Source: Methanolobus mangrovi
Lineage (GTDB): Archaea; Halobacteriota; Methanosarcinia; Methanosarcinales; Methanosarcinaceae
Assembly: GCF_031312535.1 (NCBI RefSeq)
Contig: NZ_CP133594.1
Coordinates: 2,275,934-2,339,933 of the forward strand
Reading direction: 5' to 3'
Length of the DNA: 64,000 nucleotides
Shown here: piece by piece, positions 52,976-63,462 of the stretch
Layout: every line of letters begins with the position of its first letter
Position numbering within the stretch: the first letter of the stretch is position 1
Program-made: the position numbers and the translations under genes
The notes under the pieces: model-generated
The model's database searches: none
Seen by the model: only the letters and a program-made list of their open reading frames with translations
Told to the model about the DNA's origin: nothing

Positions 52976-53953
52976 ATGTCAGAAGTGTTATTAGAAGAAC
53001 TGGACCACGTTGGTCCGGCAACCGCGCAAAAATTGAAAGATGCAGGATTTACAACAATTGAGGCAATTGCTGTCTCCTCTCCGGCAGAACTTGCAACCGC
53101 AGCTGAGATCGGTGAATCAACAGCTTCAAAAATTATTCTTGCAGCCCGTCAGTCAGCTGATATTGGGGGTTTTGAGACGGGTGATGTTGTGTTGGAGCGC
53201 AGGAAACTTGTGGGTAAATTATCTACGGGTTGTACTGAATTCAATGAGATGATGGGCGGAGGAATAGACACGCAGGCAATAACTGAACTCTATGGTGAAT
53301 TCGGTTCCGGTAAAACACAGGTTGCACACCAGCTTGCTGTAAATGTACAGCTACCAAAAGAACAGGGTGGACTTAGTGGTTCTGTAATAATCATTGACAC
53401 TGAGAATACCTTCAGGCCTGAGAGAATCAAACAAATGGTGGATGGCCTTTCCGAAATATATGGTCAGGAATACGATCATGAAGAATTCCTCAAACACATA
53501 CATGTAGCACGTGCATACAATTCCAATCACCAGATACTTCTTGTTGATTCAGCAATGGAGCTTGCTAATGAACTAAAAGATACTGATATGCCGGTGAAGC
53601 TTTTTATTGTTGATTCCCTGACTGCTCACTTCAGGGCGGAGTACATAGGAAGGGGAACACTTGCCGACAGGCAACAGAAACTCAACAAACACCTGCATGG
53701 CCTGCAGAAGTGCGGTGATCTCTATAATGCTTGTGTCGTAGTCACAAACCAGGTTATGTCCAAACCTGATGCGTTCTTCGGTGACCCTACAAAACCAATC
53801 GGTGGTCATATTGTGGGACACACAGCAACTTTCAGGCTATACCTGCGTAAGTCCAAAGGGGATAAGAGGATAGTCAAACTAGTGGATTCTCCAAATCTTC
53901 CTGATGGAGAAGCAATAATTTCCGTGACAACTCCAGGTCTTCGTGACCCTTGA
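52976..53953 (+). CDS. radA: DNA repair and recombination protein RadA
   Basis: This is the archaeal Rad51-type recombinase, 325 residues. The N-terminal helix-hairpin-helix domain ([19 protein letters not shown]) binds DNA. Walker A is GEFGSGKT near residues 107-114, Walker B LFIVDSLT, then the L1/L2 loops and [12 protein letters not shown]. It forms filaments on single-stranded DNA. GGAG lies 9 nt before the ATG. Confidence 0.98.
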   Translation: MSEVLLEELDHVGPATAQKLKDAGFTTIEAIAVSSPAELATAAEIGESTASKIILAARQSADIGGFETGDVVLERRKLVGKLSTGCTEFNEMMGGGIDTQAITELYGEFGSGKTQVAHQLAVNVQLPKEQGGLSGSVIIIDTENTFRPERIKQMVDGLSEIYGQEYDHEEFLKHIHVARAYNSNHQILLVDSAMELANELKDTDMPVKLFIVDSLTAHFRAEYIGRGTLADRQQKLNKHLHGLQKCGDLYNACVVVTNQVMSKPDAFFGDPTKPIGGHIVGHTATFRLYLRKSKGDKRIVKLVDSPNLPDGEAIISVTTPGLRDP

Positions 53954-54112
53954 TTGCAAATATTAACGTAGGTGTCTCCTTTATGGAGATTCCGACATCT
54001 TTTTATTTGTTGTTAATTGCATATTTTGTGCTATTTTTTGTAGTTATTTCTGCCAGCCAGATATATGGGGCGCACTGAAAACACTTTTATCCCTGCCTTC
54101 TTATCTATTGCT

Positions 54113-54793
54113 ATGAAATTCAAGGCACTTGTAATTGACATAGATGGTACTATCACCCATATGGATCGCAAACTCAGCCTGGAGGCTGCTGCAAAACTGC
54201 GTTCACTTGATATTCCTGTTGTGATAGCAACCGGAAATGTCCTCTGCTATGCAAAGGCAGCAGCCAAACTGGTGGGAGTATGCTGTAATATCATAGCTGA
54301 GAATGGTGGTGTCATAGTTGATGGATTTGACAAGGAACCTATTATTTCTGATGTGATCCATGAGTGTGAGGAAGCATATGAGTTTCTCTCCGGGACATTT
54401 GATCTGGAAAAGCTTGATTCAGTACACAGAATGACAGAAATTGTGCTTAGAAATAATTTTGATGTTGAAGAGGCCAGGCAATTACTGGGCTCACGTTTTC
54501 CGGGAGTTGAAATAATTGATACTCATTTTGCTATTCATATAAAGAGCAGGAAAATAAACAAAGGTACAGGTCTCCTGAAAATGGCAGAATTAATGGGGCT
54601 TAAAACATCCGACTTCGTTGCCATCGGTGATTCTGTGAATGATCTTGAAATGCTTGAAGAAGCAGGCTTTGCAATTGCAGTGGGCAATGCTGACGATTTC
54701 CTAAAAGATATCGCTGATTACGTAAGCACGGAAACATATGGTGATGGCACTGCCGAGGCCATAGATTTCCTTTTATCCAAAGGTCTTATCTAA
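54113..54793 (+). CDS. HAD-family phosphoglycolate phosphatase (archaeal type)
   Basis: From ATG 54113 the protein begins MKFKALVIDIDGTITH, with the HAD nucleophile DxD. Further motifs are IATGN (motif II), KINKGTGL (motif III lysine) and VAIGDSVNDLEML (motif IV). The Cof-type cap matches the 226-residue archaeal PGPase. The frame extends 16 residues upstream but these overlap a TATA-like CTTTTATCC (about 54081), so a leaderless start is likely. Confidence 0.87.
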   Translation: MKFKALVIDIDGTITHMDRKLSLEAAAKLRSLDIPVVIATGNVLCYAKAAAKLVGVCCNIIAENGGVIVDGFDKEPIISDVIHECEEAYEFLSGTFDLEKLDSVHRMTEIVLRNNFDVEEARQLLGSRFPGVEIIDTHFAIHIKSRKINKGTGLLKMAELMGLKTSDFVAIGDSVNDLEMLEEAGFAIAVGNADDFLKDIADYVSTETYGDGTAEAIDFLLSKGLI

Positions 54794-54823
54794 ACCAACT
54801 CATAAACAAAAAAGATGGCAGAA

Positions 54824-54850
54824 CTGCAAAGGCAAATATGTGCTTTGCAG
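54824..54850. terminator. Stem-loop between convergent HAD and PRC-barrel genes
   Basis: CTGCAAAG and CTTTGCAG form an 8-bp stem with an 11-nt loop in the gap between the two stops. On the minus strand a T-rich CTTTTTTG follows, so it can end the PRC-barrel transcript. Confidence 0.5.
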
Positions 54851-54859
54851 CCTCTAAAA

Positions 54860-55135
54860 TTACATGCTGATACTTTCACTTTTAAGTCCGCGTGCTATAT
54901 TCTTGTCAACAACTATGTAGTCCTTTATTGCTCTTACAGATTCAAAAGGCAATAATATGTACTGTTCGTCAACCTTGTATCTTGATGTATCAAGACTCAT
55001 GTCCGGTTTAACTATCAGGTCTATGATATCTCCTGTTCTGATATCCATTACAATGTTGAACAGAATACCAATTTCTGTTCCATCTGTTGCCATTACCTGT
55101 TTGCTCGAAAGGTTTTTTGCAAAGACATTTGCCAT
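54860..55135 (-). CDS. PRC-barrel domain protein
   Basis: The 91-residue single-domain protein has VMATDGTEIGILFNIVMD, GDIIDLIVKPD and a final YILLPFESVRAIKDYIVVD, the beta-barrel layout of archaeal PRC proteins (often RNA- or complex-binding, near CdvA-type and RimM-type folds). ATG 55135 is 9 nt after AGGGG; ATG 55141 is too close. Its role is unknown. Confidence 0.88.
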   Translation of the reverse strand: MANVFAKNLSSKQVMATDGTEIGILFNIVMDIRTGDIIDLIVKPDMSLDTSRYKVDEQYILLPFESVRAIKDYIVVDKNIARGLKSESISM

Positions 55136-55183
55136 TTTCATTCGCCCCTTTGTATAAATGTCACATCTAAATTTTTCATATAT

Positions 55184-57424
55184 TTATCTGTATCCTATAT
55201 AAGAACTTGCTTCTTCTTTCCTTATGCCGCCCTTGAACTGTGCCTGTATTTTCTCATAATATTCCACCATATTCTCGGATAGTGTTGGCCTGACCTTGTT
55301 AAGAGCTTCCCTGAAGTATTTCATACTAACCTTTTGCACTTCAAAGTTGTCTCTCAGTGCCAGCATGACCGCTTCCCTGCAAACTGCTTCAATGTCTGCT
55401 CCGACGAAGCCTTCCGTGATGGTTGCAAGGTCATCAATTGTGACATCATCATCCATAGGTATGTTCTTGGCGTGTATTTTGAAGATTTCTTTTCTGCCTG
55501 CAAATGTAGATTGCCCTACAAGTACCATTCTGTCAAATCGTCCTGATCTGATGAGTGCCGGGTCTATAATATCTGGGCGGTTAGTTGCAGCAATGACTAC
55601 TATTTCTTTTAACGGCTCAAGACCGTCGAGCTCTGTCAACAGTTGGTTCACAATTCTTTCGGATACTTTAGAGTCCTCAGAGGCTGCACTTCTCATTGGT
55701 GCAATGGAATCTATTTCATCAAAGAATACTATGCATGGGGCCACCTGTCTTGCTTTCTTGAATGTCTCCCTGATGGCTTTTTCGGATTCTCCTACCCATT
55801 TGGAGAGCATTTGCGGTCCTTTCACACTAATGAAATTTGCATTAGACTCATTTGCGACAGCTTGTGCAATAAGTGTTTTTCCGGTACCTGGCGGGCCAAA
55901 CAATAAAACCCCCTTTGGAGGTTTTATTCCCATGTTCACGAATTTTTCAGGGTTGGTAAGCGGCCATTCCACAGCTTCCCTCATTTCCTGTTTAGCCTTG
56001 TCAAGCCCTCCTACGTCATCCCATTTTACGGAGGGGATTTCTACGAGGACTTCTCTCATTGCGGAAGGTTCTATTTCCCTGAGTGCATTCTCAAAGTCGT
56101 CCTTGCATACCATAATGGTCTCAAGTATCTCTGGGGGTATGTCTTCGTCTTCAAGATTGATATCTGGTAAGGCACGTCTCAATGAACGCATTGCAGCTTC
56201 CTGTACAAGGGCCAGGAGATCCGCACCAACAAATGCCTGTGTGTGTTTTGCAATGTAATCTAAAAAATCTTCATCGACATCATCAGCAAGCGGGACGCCT
56301 CTGGTATGGATCTGCATTATTTCCAGACGGTCATCTGTATCAGGAACACCAATCTCTATTTCCCTGTCAAATCTTCCGGGCCTTCGAAGTGCCGGATCAA
56401 TTGCATCCAGGCGATTGGTAGCACCTATTATAACGACCTGTCCTCTTTCCTCAAGGCCGTCCATCATTGTGAGCAACTGGGCTACAACCCTGCGCTCAAC
56501 CTCGCCTGTAACGTTCTCTCTCTTTGGTGCAATGGAGTCGATCTCATCGATAAATACTATGGATGGGGCATCATCCTCAGCTTCTTCGAATATTTTACGG
56601 ATACGCTCTTCACTTTCTCCGTAATATTTGCCCATTATCTCCGGGCCGGCTATGTAAAGGAAATTTGCTCGTGACTCATTTGCAACAGCTTTGGCAATTA
56701 ATGTCTTTCCGGTTCCGGGAGGTCCGTAAAGTATGATACCTTTAGGTGGTTCAATATTAAGCCTCTGGAAGAGTTCAGGGTGCTTTAATGGGAGTTCTAT
56801 CATTTCCCTTACGCGCTGTATCTCTGTGCTAAGACCGCCAATATCTTCGTATGTGGTGCCCCTGGTTGCGCCATCGTAACCACGCACGGGTTTCTGGCGA
56901 AGTTCTATTTCTGTAAATTCTCCAACGATGAGGACCTCATCTTCTTTTGGTTCAGTCTCAACGGCTACAAGCGGTATTGCCTGTCCGCCGCCCATCTGGC
57001 TAGACATGGGCTGTGTCATTGAACTTATAATGGGTACTATGTCTCCTTCTACAAGAGGGCGTTTCATAATATTACGTTTGATTATCTCGCTGATGTGGTC
57101 TCCATACTCCATGGTGACTCCTTCAGGAGGTGCAAGAATTACTTTAGTAGCAGTTACGACCTCGGCTTTCCTTACCGTAATTCTTTCTCCGATCCCGACA
57201 CCTGCGTTCTGCCTGATAAATCCGTCTATTCTGGCGATTCCCTGTCCCCAGTCCTGCCTTTCGGCTCTCCATACCTTGGCTGCAGTCTTTCTCTTTCCTT
57301 CTATCTCAACAATGTCGCCAGGTGAGAGTTGGAGACTTAAGAGTGTAGTAGGGTCCAGACGAATAATTCCCCTTCCAAAATCATTTGGGTGTGCTTTCTC
57401 TACTTTTATCTGTACTTCATCCAT
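55184..57424 (-). CDS. CDC48/VAT-type AAA+ unfoldase
   Basis: The 746-residue protein has the N-terminal double-psi barrel/CDC48_2 domains (about residues 1-185) and two AAA modules. Each has GPPGTGKT Walker A and an IDEIDSIAP Walker B. The C-terminal tail ends YIGYR, close to the hydrophobic-aromatic proteasome-binding end of VAT proteins. It unfolds proteins for the proteasome. ATG 57424 follows AGGGATG by 6 nt. Confidence 0.96.
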   Translation of the reverse strand: MDEVQIKVEKAHPNDFGRGIIRLDPTTLLSLQLSPGDIVEIEGKRKTAAKVWRAERQDWGQGIARIDGFIRQNAGVGIGERITVRKAEVVTATKVILAPPEGVTMEYGDHISEIIKRNIMKRPLVEGDIVPIISSMTQPMSSQMGGGQAIPLVAVETEPKEDEVLIVGEFTEIELRQKPVRGYDGATRGTTYEDIGGLSTEIQRVREMIELPLKHPELFQRLNIEPPKGIILYGPPGTGKTLIAKAVANESRANFLYIAGPEIMGKYYGESEERIRKIFEEAEDDAPSIVFIDEIDSIAPKRENVTGEVERRVVAQLLTMMDGLEERGQVVIIGATNRLDAIDPALRRPGRFDREIEIGVPDTDDRLEIMQIHTRGVPLADDVDEDFLDYIAKHTQAFVGADLLALVQEAAMRSLRRALPDINLEDEDIPPEILETIMVCKDDFENALREIEPSAMREVLVEIPSVKWDDVGGLDKAKQEMREAVEWPLTNPEKFVNMGIKPPKGVLLFGPPGTGKTLIAQAVANESNANFISVKGPQMLSKWVGESEKAIRETFKKARQVAPCIVFFDEIDSIAPMRSAASEDSKVSERIVNQLLTELDGLEPLKEIVVIAATNRPDIIDPALIRSGRFDRMVLVGQSTFAGRKEIFKIHAKNIPMDDDVTIDDLATITEGFVGADIEAVCREAVMLALRDNFEVQKVSMKYFREALNKVRPTLSENMVEYYEKIQAQFKGGIRKEEASSYIGYR

Positions 57425-57687
57425 TATTTTCATCCCTACAATTATTTTAAATCAATAGTGTGATTGTGATTTATATCTACCTATTTTATTCTAAAGAATA
57501 AATAAGATATGGTATCCGGCTTTATTTAGAATGTTATATTTTCTCCCGAACCTTTAAATATCAGGTGTGTATACTTATCGGTGTAAGAATTAATACTATT
57601 CTGGGATTCTGTTAAATTGGATTTTTATCTATTGCGGTTTTCAGTATGGTTTTAGTCTTAGCTTTGAATTAAAGGACGTGCATTATT

Positions 57688-57900
57688 TTGTTTAATAACA
57701 ATGACAGAGAATCAACAGCCCCTGTAGAGGTTGGAGAGACCTACGAAGTAACGATTGAAGATATCGCAAGAGAAGGAGATGGCATTGCCAGAGTAGAAGG
57801 ATTTGTAATCTTTGTACCTCAGACTCAGGTCGGCGATACCGTAAACATCAAGATCACAAGAGTATTGCGTAAATTTGCTTTTGGAGAAAAGGAAGAATAA
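57688..57900 (+). CDS. TRAM domain protein (70 residues)
   Basis: The stand-alone TRAM domain reads VGETYEVTIEDIAREGDGIARVEGFVIFVPQTQVGDTVNIKITRV. In methanogens such proteins act as RNA chaperones and are cold-inducible. The start is TTG 57688, giving MFNNND; ATT 57682 is closer to AAAGGA and cannot be excluded. A perfect hairpin terminator follows the stop. Confidence 0.93.
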   Translation: MFNNNDRESTAPVEVGETYEVTIEDIAREGDGIARVEGFVIFVPQTQVGDTVNIKITRVLRKFAFGEKEE

Positions 57901-57906
57901 TTCTTC

Positions 57907-57930
57907 AAAGAATGGTTTTCACCATTCTTT
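57907..57930 (+). terminator. Terminator of the TRAM gene
   Basis: AAAGAATGGT and ACCATTCTTT form a perfect 10-bp stem with loop TTTC, 6 nt after the stop. It is followed by a T-rich run (CTTTTTTGTTTTTAC). Confidence 0.75.
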
Positions 57931-58021
57931 TACATTCTTTTTTGTTTTTACTTTCGTTTTATTTTCTTTATACTTCTGATTAAGGAAATGTATTTATCCC
58001 TCAATAGCGCATGCTTTTACT

Positions 58022-58672
58022 ATGGGGTTAAAAGCATTATTTCTGAATTGTACGCTGAAACGTTCTCCTGATGTATCAAACACTAGGGCTCTGATCGATA
58101 AAGCTGTCAGGCTTTTTGAAGAGTTAGGCGTTGAAAGTGAAGTTATCAGGGTTGCCGATTATAATGTAAAGTTTGGTGTTACGTCTGATGAAGGGGATGG
58201 TGACGAATGGCCGTTAATACTGGAGAAGGTCAAAGCATGCGATATCCTTGTTATAGGTTCTCCTATATGGTTCGGTGTCCGATCATCTGTGACACAGATG
58301 GTGTTTGAGAGACTTGATGGTACCTATGGGGAAGGTGATCCTGAAACCGGCCAGTTCCCGCTTTACGGTAAAGTAGGTGGTGTGGTTATAACCGGTAATG
58401 AGGATGGAGCACATGATGTTGCTGCCAATACCTTATTCAACCTGACACATCTGGGGTGTACCGTACCACCTAATGTTGACAGTTATTGGGTAGGTGATGC
58501 TGGTCCGGGTCCAAGCTATATTGCTGCTGGTGGGGAGAAACATCTCTACACTAACAAGACAGTGCGATATATGGTGCATAATCTTGCTTTCTTTGCAAAA
58601 TTATTGAAGGACAATCCTATTCCTACAAATATAAATAAATTATATGAGGATGCACTCAGGGAAAGTGAATAG
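58022..58672 (+). CDS. Flavodoxin-fold NAD(P)H/FMN oxidoreductase
   Basis: The 216-residue protein has the N-terminal FMN-phosphate loop LFLNCTLKRSPDVSNT, VLVIGSPIWFGVRSSVTQMVFERLDG-type second FMN loop (ILVIGSPIWFG), and VGGVVITGNEDGAHDVAA. It probably reduces quinones or Fe-S or serves as electron carrier. The ATG follows an AT-rich region without a Shine-Dalgarno, so the mRNA may be leaderless. Confidence 0.88.
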   Translation: MGLKALFLNCTLKRSPDVSNTRALIDKAVRLFEELGVESEVIRVADYNVKFGVTSDEGDGDEWPLILEKVKACDILVIGSPIWFGVRSSVTQMVFERLDGTYGEGDPETGQFPLYGKVGGVVITGNEDGAHDVAANTLFNLTHLGCTVPPNVDSYWVGDAGPGPSYIAAGGEKHLYTNKTVRYMVHNLAFFAKLLKDNPIPTNINKLYEDALRESE

Positions 58673-58726
58673 TTTCCTTAAGTAATCTGATTGTTTTTAA
58701 TTAAAAAAGAAATGAATTGATGATGA

Positions 58727-60874
58727 TTATTCCATCATCAATGTCATGAGGCTGTCCCTTGCTTCTTTGATCTCATCAAGGGTCAGTTGTACCTTTGAAT
58801 CTCCAATCTGGATATTCAATGTGTTTCCGCCAACAGTTCCTATTACTATATGTGGAACGTCTTTTAGCATCTCTGCAACAACATCAGGTTCTGATGTAGC
58901 TACCAGTGCCCTGGCATAGGATTCGGAGAACAGGATATCATCTGCTCTGAGGTCATCTCCTGCGTTGCTCAAATCAATATCAGCACCGTATTTTTCACAC
59001 ATTTCACAAATTGAAGCTGCAATCCCTCCAAGTGATACATCGTGTGATGCTGTGAGCTTTCCGCTTTTTCCAAGGTCTATGAGGGTGTCGATGACCTTTG
59101 TAGTGTTCTCAGGTGGCTGTGGGGCTTTACCGTCCTTTTCCTTTCCAATGATGTTGTAGTATTCAGAACCACCGAGTTCGTCACCTGTTGTTCCTACGAG
59201 GATTATGGTGTCACCTTCTGTTGTGAATACTCCGGCAGGTGCCATGCTCACATCTTCAATGTGACCTACAAGTCCGATGGATGGGGTTGGTGCGATCGCT
59301 GTCTTGAATTCACCACTCTCATTGTAGAGAGATACATTTCCACCAACTACTGGTATTGTAAGATCTCTTGCTGCATCTCCAAGTCCCAGGATAGCCTGCT
59401 TGAACTGCCAGTATATGTCCGGTCTTTCAGGGTTTCCGAAGTTCAGGCAATCCACAATAGCGATTCCACGTGCGCCCTTAACTGCAAGGTTCATGGCATT
59501 TTCGATGACTGTTCCTTTTCCGCCGGCATACGGGTCGAGTAATGTGTGTCTGGGGTTGCAGCCGCATGAAAGTGCTATTCCCTCATTGCCCTCAATGCGC
59601 AGTATTCCAGCGTCATCTCCGGGTTTTGTGACTGTGCGTACCTGTACTTCGTGGTCGTATTGTCTGTATATCCATCTCTTTGATGCTACGTTATGTGAGG
59701 ACATTATATCAAGCACGGTCTGTTTCAGGTCAGCCGGCATTTCCGGTTTTACTCCAATTTCACGGGGTGCCGGAGCTTTTGAAGGACGCTCGAAAGTTGG
59801 TGCTCCCTCTGTCAATTCTTTGATTGGTATATCCGCGACTACCTCTCCCTTGAACTCAACGGTGTAGTTCATAGCTTCGGTAAGTTCGCCTATCATGCTG
59901 GCATTGAGGTCGTACTTCTTTGCGATATCCAGTACTGCATCTACATTTTCAGGTTCGACTTCAAGTAGCATACGTTCCTGTGATTCTGCAATAAGTATCT
60001 CATAAGGTGTCATGCCGGTTTCACGCAGGATCACATTATCTGATATGATTCTCATTCCCAGATTTCCTTTGGATGCCATTTCTGAACTTGCACCTGCAAG
60101 TCCTGCTGCTCCAAGGTCTCTGCATGATTTCACGTATCCTTTTCCAATAGCTTCCAGCGTTGCTTCTATCACAAGTTTCTCAGTGAATGGGTCTCCTATC
60201 TGGATACTTGGCCTGTCTTCTGCTTCGGAATCTTCGGAAAGGTCTCTTGATGCAAAAGATGCTCCTCCAAGTCCATCCCTTCCGGTAGTGGATCCCATCA
60301 GTACAAGCTTGTTACCTGCCTTTTGTGCGCAGGCGGTCACGATATCCTTCTCACGTGCAAGGCCTACTGCAACAACGTTCACCAGGGGGTTTCCACTGTA
60401 TGACTTGTCAAAGAATGCTTCACCACGTACTACCGGCACACCGATACAGTTGCCGTATCCTGCAATTCCCTCGATGATGTGTTCAAAAAGGTAGAGGTTC
60501 TTCGGGTTGTCAAGCGGTCCGAAGTAGAGTGGGTCCATAAGTGCTATTGGCCTTGCCCCCATGGATATTATATCACGGACAATGCCTCCGACACCTGTGG
60601 CTGAACCATTATATGGGTCTACATATGAGGGGTGGTTGTGACTCTCCATTCCAATTGCAAGTACCCATCCGTTTCCAAAACTGATGATGGCTGCATCGTC
60701 GCCGGGACCTATAATGACCTTGTCTCCGGTAGTTGTAAATGTCTTAAGCAGTGGTGCACTTGAGCGATATGAGCAGTGCTCGCTCCACAGGTTCAGAAAA
60801 CAACCCTGTTCTACGAGGTTTGGTTCCCTTCCCATCTTCTCTGTTATGATCTTTAAGTCATCTTCAGGTAACAT
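58727..60874 (-). CDS. purL: Phosphoribosylformylglycinamidine synthase subunit PurL
   Basis: The 715-residue small-type PurL carries out the ATP-dependent amidation in purine synthesis and needs PurQ and PurS from elsewhere. It shows [12 protein letters not shown] near the N-terminus, GPGDDAAI, then [44 protein letters not shown] and the second AIR-synthase half with [13 protein letters not shown]. The length and order match the family. Confidence 0.97.
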   Translation of the reverse strand: MLPEDDLKIITEKMGREPNLVEQGCFLNLWSEHCSYRSSAPLLKTFTTTGDKVIIGPGDDAAIISFGNGWVLAIGMESHNHPSYVDPYNGSATGVGGIVRDIISMGARPIALMDPLYFGPLDNPKNLYLFEHIIEGIAGYGNCIGVPVVRGEAFFDKSYSGNPLVNVVAVGLAREKDIVTACAQKAGNKLVLMGSTTGRDGLGGASFASRDLSEDSEAEDRPSIQIGDPFTEKLVIEATLEAIGKGYVKSCRDLGAAGLAGASSEMASKGNLGMRIISDNVILRETGMTPYEILIAESQERMLLEVEPENVDAVLDIAKKYDLNASMIGELTEAMNYTVEFKGEVVADIPIKELTEGAPTFERPSKAPAPREIGVKPEMPADLKQTVLDIMSSHNVASKRWIYRQYDHEVQVRTVTKPGDDAGILRIEGNEGIALSCGCNPRHTLLDPYAGGKGTVIENAMNLAVKGARGIAIVDCLNFGNPERPDIYWQFKQAILGLGDAARDLTIPVVGGNVSLYNESGEFKTAIAPTPSIGLVGHIEDVSMAPAGVFTTEGDTIILVGTTGDELGGSEYYNIIGKEKDGKAPQPPENTTKVIDTLIDLGKSGKLTASHDVSLGGIAASICEMCEKYGADIDLSNAGDDLRADDILFSESYARALVATSEPDVVAEMLKDVPHIVIGTVGGNTLNIQIGDSKVQLTLDEIKEARDSLMTLMME

Positions 60875-61011
60875 TCATGTGCCTCTGGTTTAATATGGTG
60901 ATTTATATAGTGAATTATCAGGGCTTTAAAGAACCCTTAATGTAATAAACATTTCTTTGAACAGGTTTTAAGGCTGATTTCAATAATGTAGCTTATGTAA
61001 TGGTTAATAAC

Positions 61012-61371
61012 TTACTGACATTGATTCTCAAATTCAAATTTGTCCCCGATATCTATTCCCATTCTATCTGATTTGCCGTGGGAGGTTTCTATTATATATT
61101 TTACTTTTGCCTTACAGGAACATGTGCCTATCCATGGCCGCAGGCTGTCCTTCTTTATTACTCTTTTCTGTTCGTCAAGAAAAATAGCATCAATGGGGTA
61201 ATTGACAAAAAGCATGTGTAATGACACTTTCTGTGCTTTCTTCATAACAAATATGAGGGCATAATTATCAGGTATCCTCTTGCTGAACATGAGCCCTTTT
61301 GTTTGCTTAAACAGGCTACATGCAAAAACAACGTCTGTTGCGACTTCTTTACCATTAGATATTAATATCAT
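61012..61371 (-). CDS. DUF192 family protein
   Basis: The 119-residue protein has the DUF192 core: TKGLMFSKRIPDNYALIFVMKK, then SLHMLFVNYPIDAIFLDEQKRVI. It also has a C-terminal cysteine pair CSCKAKVKYIIE. The family is secreted or cytosolic with unknown role. No signal peptide is visible. The gene lies alone between purL and the eIF1-like gene. Confidence 0.88.
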   Translation of the reverse strand: MILISNGKEVATDVVFACSLFKQTKGLMFSKRIPDNYALIFVMKKAQKVSLHMLFVNYPIDAIFLDEQKRVIKKDSLRPWIGTCSCKAKVKYIIETSHGKSDRMGIDIGDKFEFENQCQ

Positions 61372-61455
61372 CGAAGTTCTACTCTAATCATCTATTTTGA
61401 TTGAATCATATGGAGTGTTTAAAATAGATAATAATGTCGGAGGAAATACCAGAAG

Positions 61456-61764
61456 ATGAGTTCTGAAATGTGTTCAGTATGTGGATTACCAAAAGAGCTT
61501 TGCATATGCGAAGAAGTGGCAAAAGAGCAGCAAAGAATAACTGTCAAAGTAAACAGGCGAAGATATGGTAAAGAAGTAACGGTAGTAGATGGTCTTGATG
61601 CCCATGAAATTGATCTTCATGAACTTTCAACTTACCTCAAGTCCAAATTTGCATGTGGTGGGACAGTAAAAGGAAATTCGGTAGAATTGCAGGGTAATCA
61701 CCTGAGCCGTATGAAGGCCGTTCTTATCGAAAGAGGATTTTCCCCCGATCAGATAAAAAACTAA
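61456..61764 (+). CDS. eIF1/SUI1-family protein (YciH-like)
   Basis: This 102-residue archaeal aIF1 helps start-codon selection. It has an N-terminal cysteine cluster [13 protein letters not shown] that could bind zinc, then the SUI1 domain: [36 protein letters not shown] and the C-terminal [26 protein letters not shown] precedes the ATG. A perfect hairpin lies 14 nt after the stop. Confidence 0.94.
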   Translation: MSSEMCSVCGLPKELCICEEVAKEQQRITVKVNRRRYGKEVTVVDGLDAHEIDLHELSTYLKSKFACGGTVKGNSVELQGNHLSRMKAVLIERGFSPDQIKN

Positions 61765-61778
61765 TTTTATTCTCTCTT

Positions 61779-61799
61779 ATGTGTGGAATGTCCACACAT
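61779..61799 (+). terminator. Terminator of the eIF1-like gene
   Basis: ATGTGTGGA-ATG-TCCACACAT is a perfect 9-bp stem with a 3-nt loop, followed by TTTTC. Confidence 0.65.
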
Positions 61800-61888
61800 T
61801 TTCTTGCAGGATGTTTTCTGCCTGATTCTAACCATTCAGCATGCTTTGCTGAAGGATATTTATTTATTGTACATCTTCTCTACTAATT

Positions 61889-63052
61889 ATGGATATTATG
61901 AAGCGGATCTATATGGACCACAGTGCGACCACTCGTGTGGACTCTCTGGTGGTTGATGCCATGTTACCTTATTTTAGTGAGATGTTTGGAAACTCGTCAA
62001 GTTTGCATTCATTTGGCATGGAGGCTGCAGAAGCTCTCTCCATGGCGCGTAAACAGGTCGCAGAAGCAATTGGTGCTCTGCCTGAAGAAATTATATTCAC
62101 ATCAGGAGGAACAGAATCGGATAATCTTGCAATAAGGGGTGTAATCCCTCATAACTCCGGAAAAAAACACATCATTACATCAGTTGTCGAGCATCCTGCA
62201 GTGCTTAATACATGTGCTTATCTTGAAAGCCTGGGCCATGAGGTATCATATATCCAGGTTGATGGCGATGGTGTGGTGGATCTTGGAAAGCTAGAGGCTT
62301 CGATTCGTGAGAACACTGTTCTCATAAGTGTAATGCATGCTAATAATGAAGTAGGAACCATCCAGCCCATAAAAGAGATTGGACAAATTGCAAAGAAAAA
62401 CAATATTTACTTCCATACTGATGCAGTACAGAGTGTTGGAAAGATCCCTGTTAATGTGGATGACCTCGGAGTTGATATGCTTTCGATATCCTCTCACAAG
62501 ATACACGGACCAAAAGGTGTCGGGGTATTGTATGTTCGAAAGGGAACAACCATTGAGCCGATAGTCTTTGGTGGCAATCATGAAAATGGCATGCGTTCGG
62601 GAACTGAGAATATCCCTGGTATTGTAGGTATCGGTAAAGCAATGATCCTTGCAAAGGAACGTCTAGATGCCGATTCAAAACATATGCAGCAAATGCGTGA
62701 TTCTTTAATAAGCAGGATATTTGAGTCAGTTACGGATGTTCGCCTAAATGGGCATCCTGCACAACGTCTTCCAAACAATGTAAATTTAAGTTTCAAATAC
62801 GCGGAAGGTGAATCCATGCTCATGCTCCTGGATATGAAGGGCATTGCAGTGTCGACAGGTTCAGCATGCTCATCCAAATCCCTGAAGGCATCCCACGTAC
62901 TCAGTTCTCTTAATATAGAGGACGATTACATACATGGTTCCCTGCGGATAAGTCTTGGAAGGGAAAATACTATGGAAGACATAGATTATGTTGTTGAGAG
63001 CCTGAAGGAAACAGTTTTGAAGCTCAGGGAAATGTCTGCGATTTCCAGTTAA
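61889..63052 (+). CDS. nifS: Cysteine desulfurase NifS/IscS type
   Basis: This PLP enzyme of 387 residues provides sulfur for Fe-S clusters. Visible are YMDHSATTRVDS, SGGTESDNLAIRG, HTDAVQSVGKI, the PLP lysine in SISSHKIHGPKGVG and the active cysteine in STGSACSSKSLKASHVL. A TATA-like TATTTATT at about 61859 fits a leaderless start at 61889; ATG 61898 would begin with MKRIYMDHS. nifU follows after 19 nt. Confidence 0.96.
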   Translation: MDIMKRIYMDHSATTRVDSLVVDAMLPYFSEMFGNSSSLHSFGMEAAEALSMARKQVAEAIGALPEEIIFTSGGTESDNLAIRGVIPHNSGKKHIITSVVEHPAVLNTCAYLESLGHEVSYIQVDGDGVVDLGKLEASIRENTVLISVMHANNEVGTIQPIKEIGQIAKKNNIYFHTDAVQSVGKIPVNVDDLGVDMLSISSHKIHGPKGVGVLYVRKGTTIEPIVFGGNHENGMRSGTENIPGIVGIGKAMILAKERLDADSKHMQQMRDSLISRIFESVTDVRLNGHPAQRLPNNVNLSFKYAEGESMLMLLDMKGIAVSTGSACSSKSLKASHVLSSLNIEDDYIHGSLRISLGRENTMEDIDYVVESLKETVLKLREMSAISS

Positions 63053-63071
63053 AATACAGTGGGAGGTATTC

Positions 63072-63440
63072 ATGTATTCAAAAAAGGTTATTGAGGAATT
63101 TAGCAATCCCAAAAACGTAGGTAGTATAGAGGATGCTGATGGTGTGGGTGAAATCGGAAGCACCATTGATGGTGATATAATAAATATATCTATCAAGGTG
63201 AAGGACAACGTGATCGAAGATGTCAAGTTCAAGACATTCGGTTGTGTTGTTGCAATTTCCACATCAAGCATGGTTACGAATCTGGCAAAGGGAAAGACTA
63301 TCGATGAAGCTCTTGCACTAGACAATGAAGATGTTATCAATGCCCTTGAAGGCCTTCCTGAAGGGAAGGACAGGTGCTCTGGTTTTGCCCTTGATGCTCT
63401 TAAACTGGCAATTGAAGATTACAGGCAAAAGAACAAATGA
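63072..63440 (+). CDS. nifU: NifU/IscU-type scaffold protein with one ligand changed
   Basis: The 122-residue protein aligns over its whole length with IscU/NifU-N: EEFSNPKNVGSIEDADGVGE, then KVKDNVIEDVKFKTFGC. The usual first scaffold cysteine (GxPxCGD) is aspartate here (STIDGD, residue 33). The second (C58, in FGCVVAIST) and third (C102, in RCSGFAL) remain, and the His before the third is Arg. GGGAGG precedes the ATG. It is co-transcribed with nifS and probably with the regulator after it. Confidence 0.92.
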   Translation: MYSKKVIEEFSNPKNVGSIEDADGVGEIGSTIDGDIINISIKVKDNVIEDVKFKTFGCVVAISTSSMVTNLAKGKTIDEALALDNEDVINALEGLPEGKDRCSGFALDALKLAIEDYRQKNK

Positions 63441-63462
63441 CAATTAAAAAAGGTGACTTCTT

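Noticed and set aside
55296-56258. Long open frame (320 codons) opposite the CDC48 gene
   Set aside because: It is the antisense shadow of a strongly conserved AAA gene; the protein is low-complexity Ser/Thr-rich with no domain.
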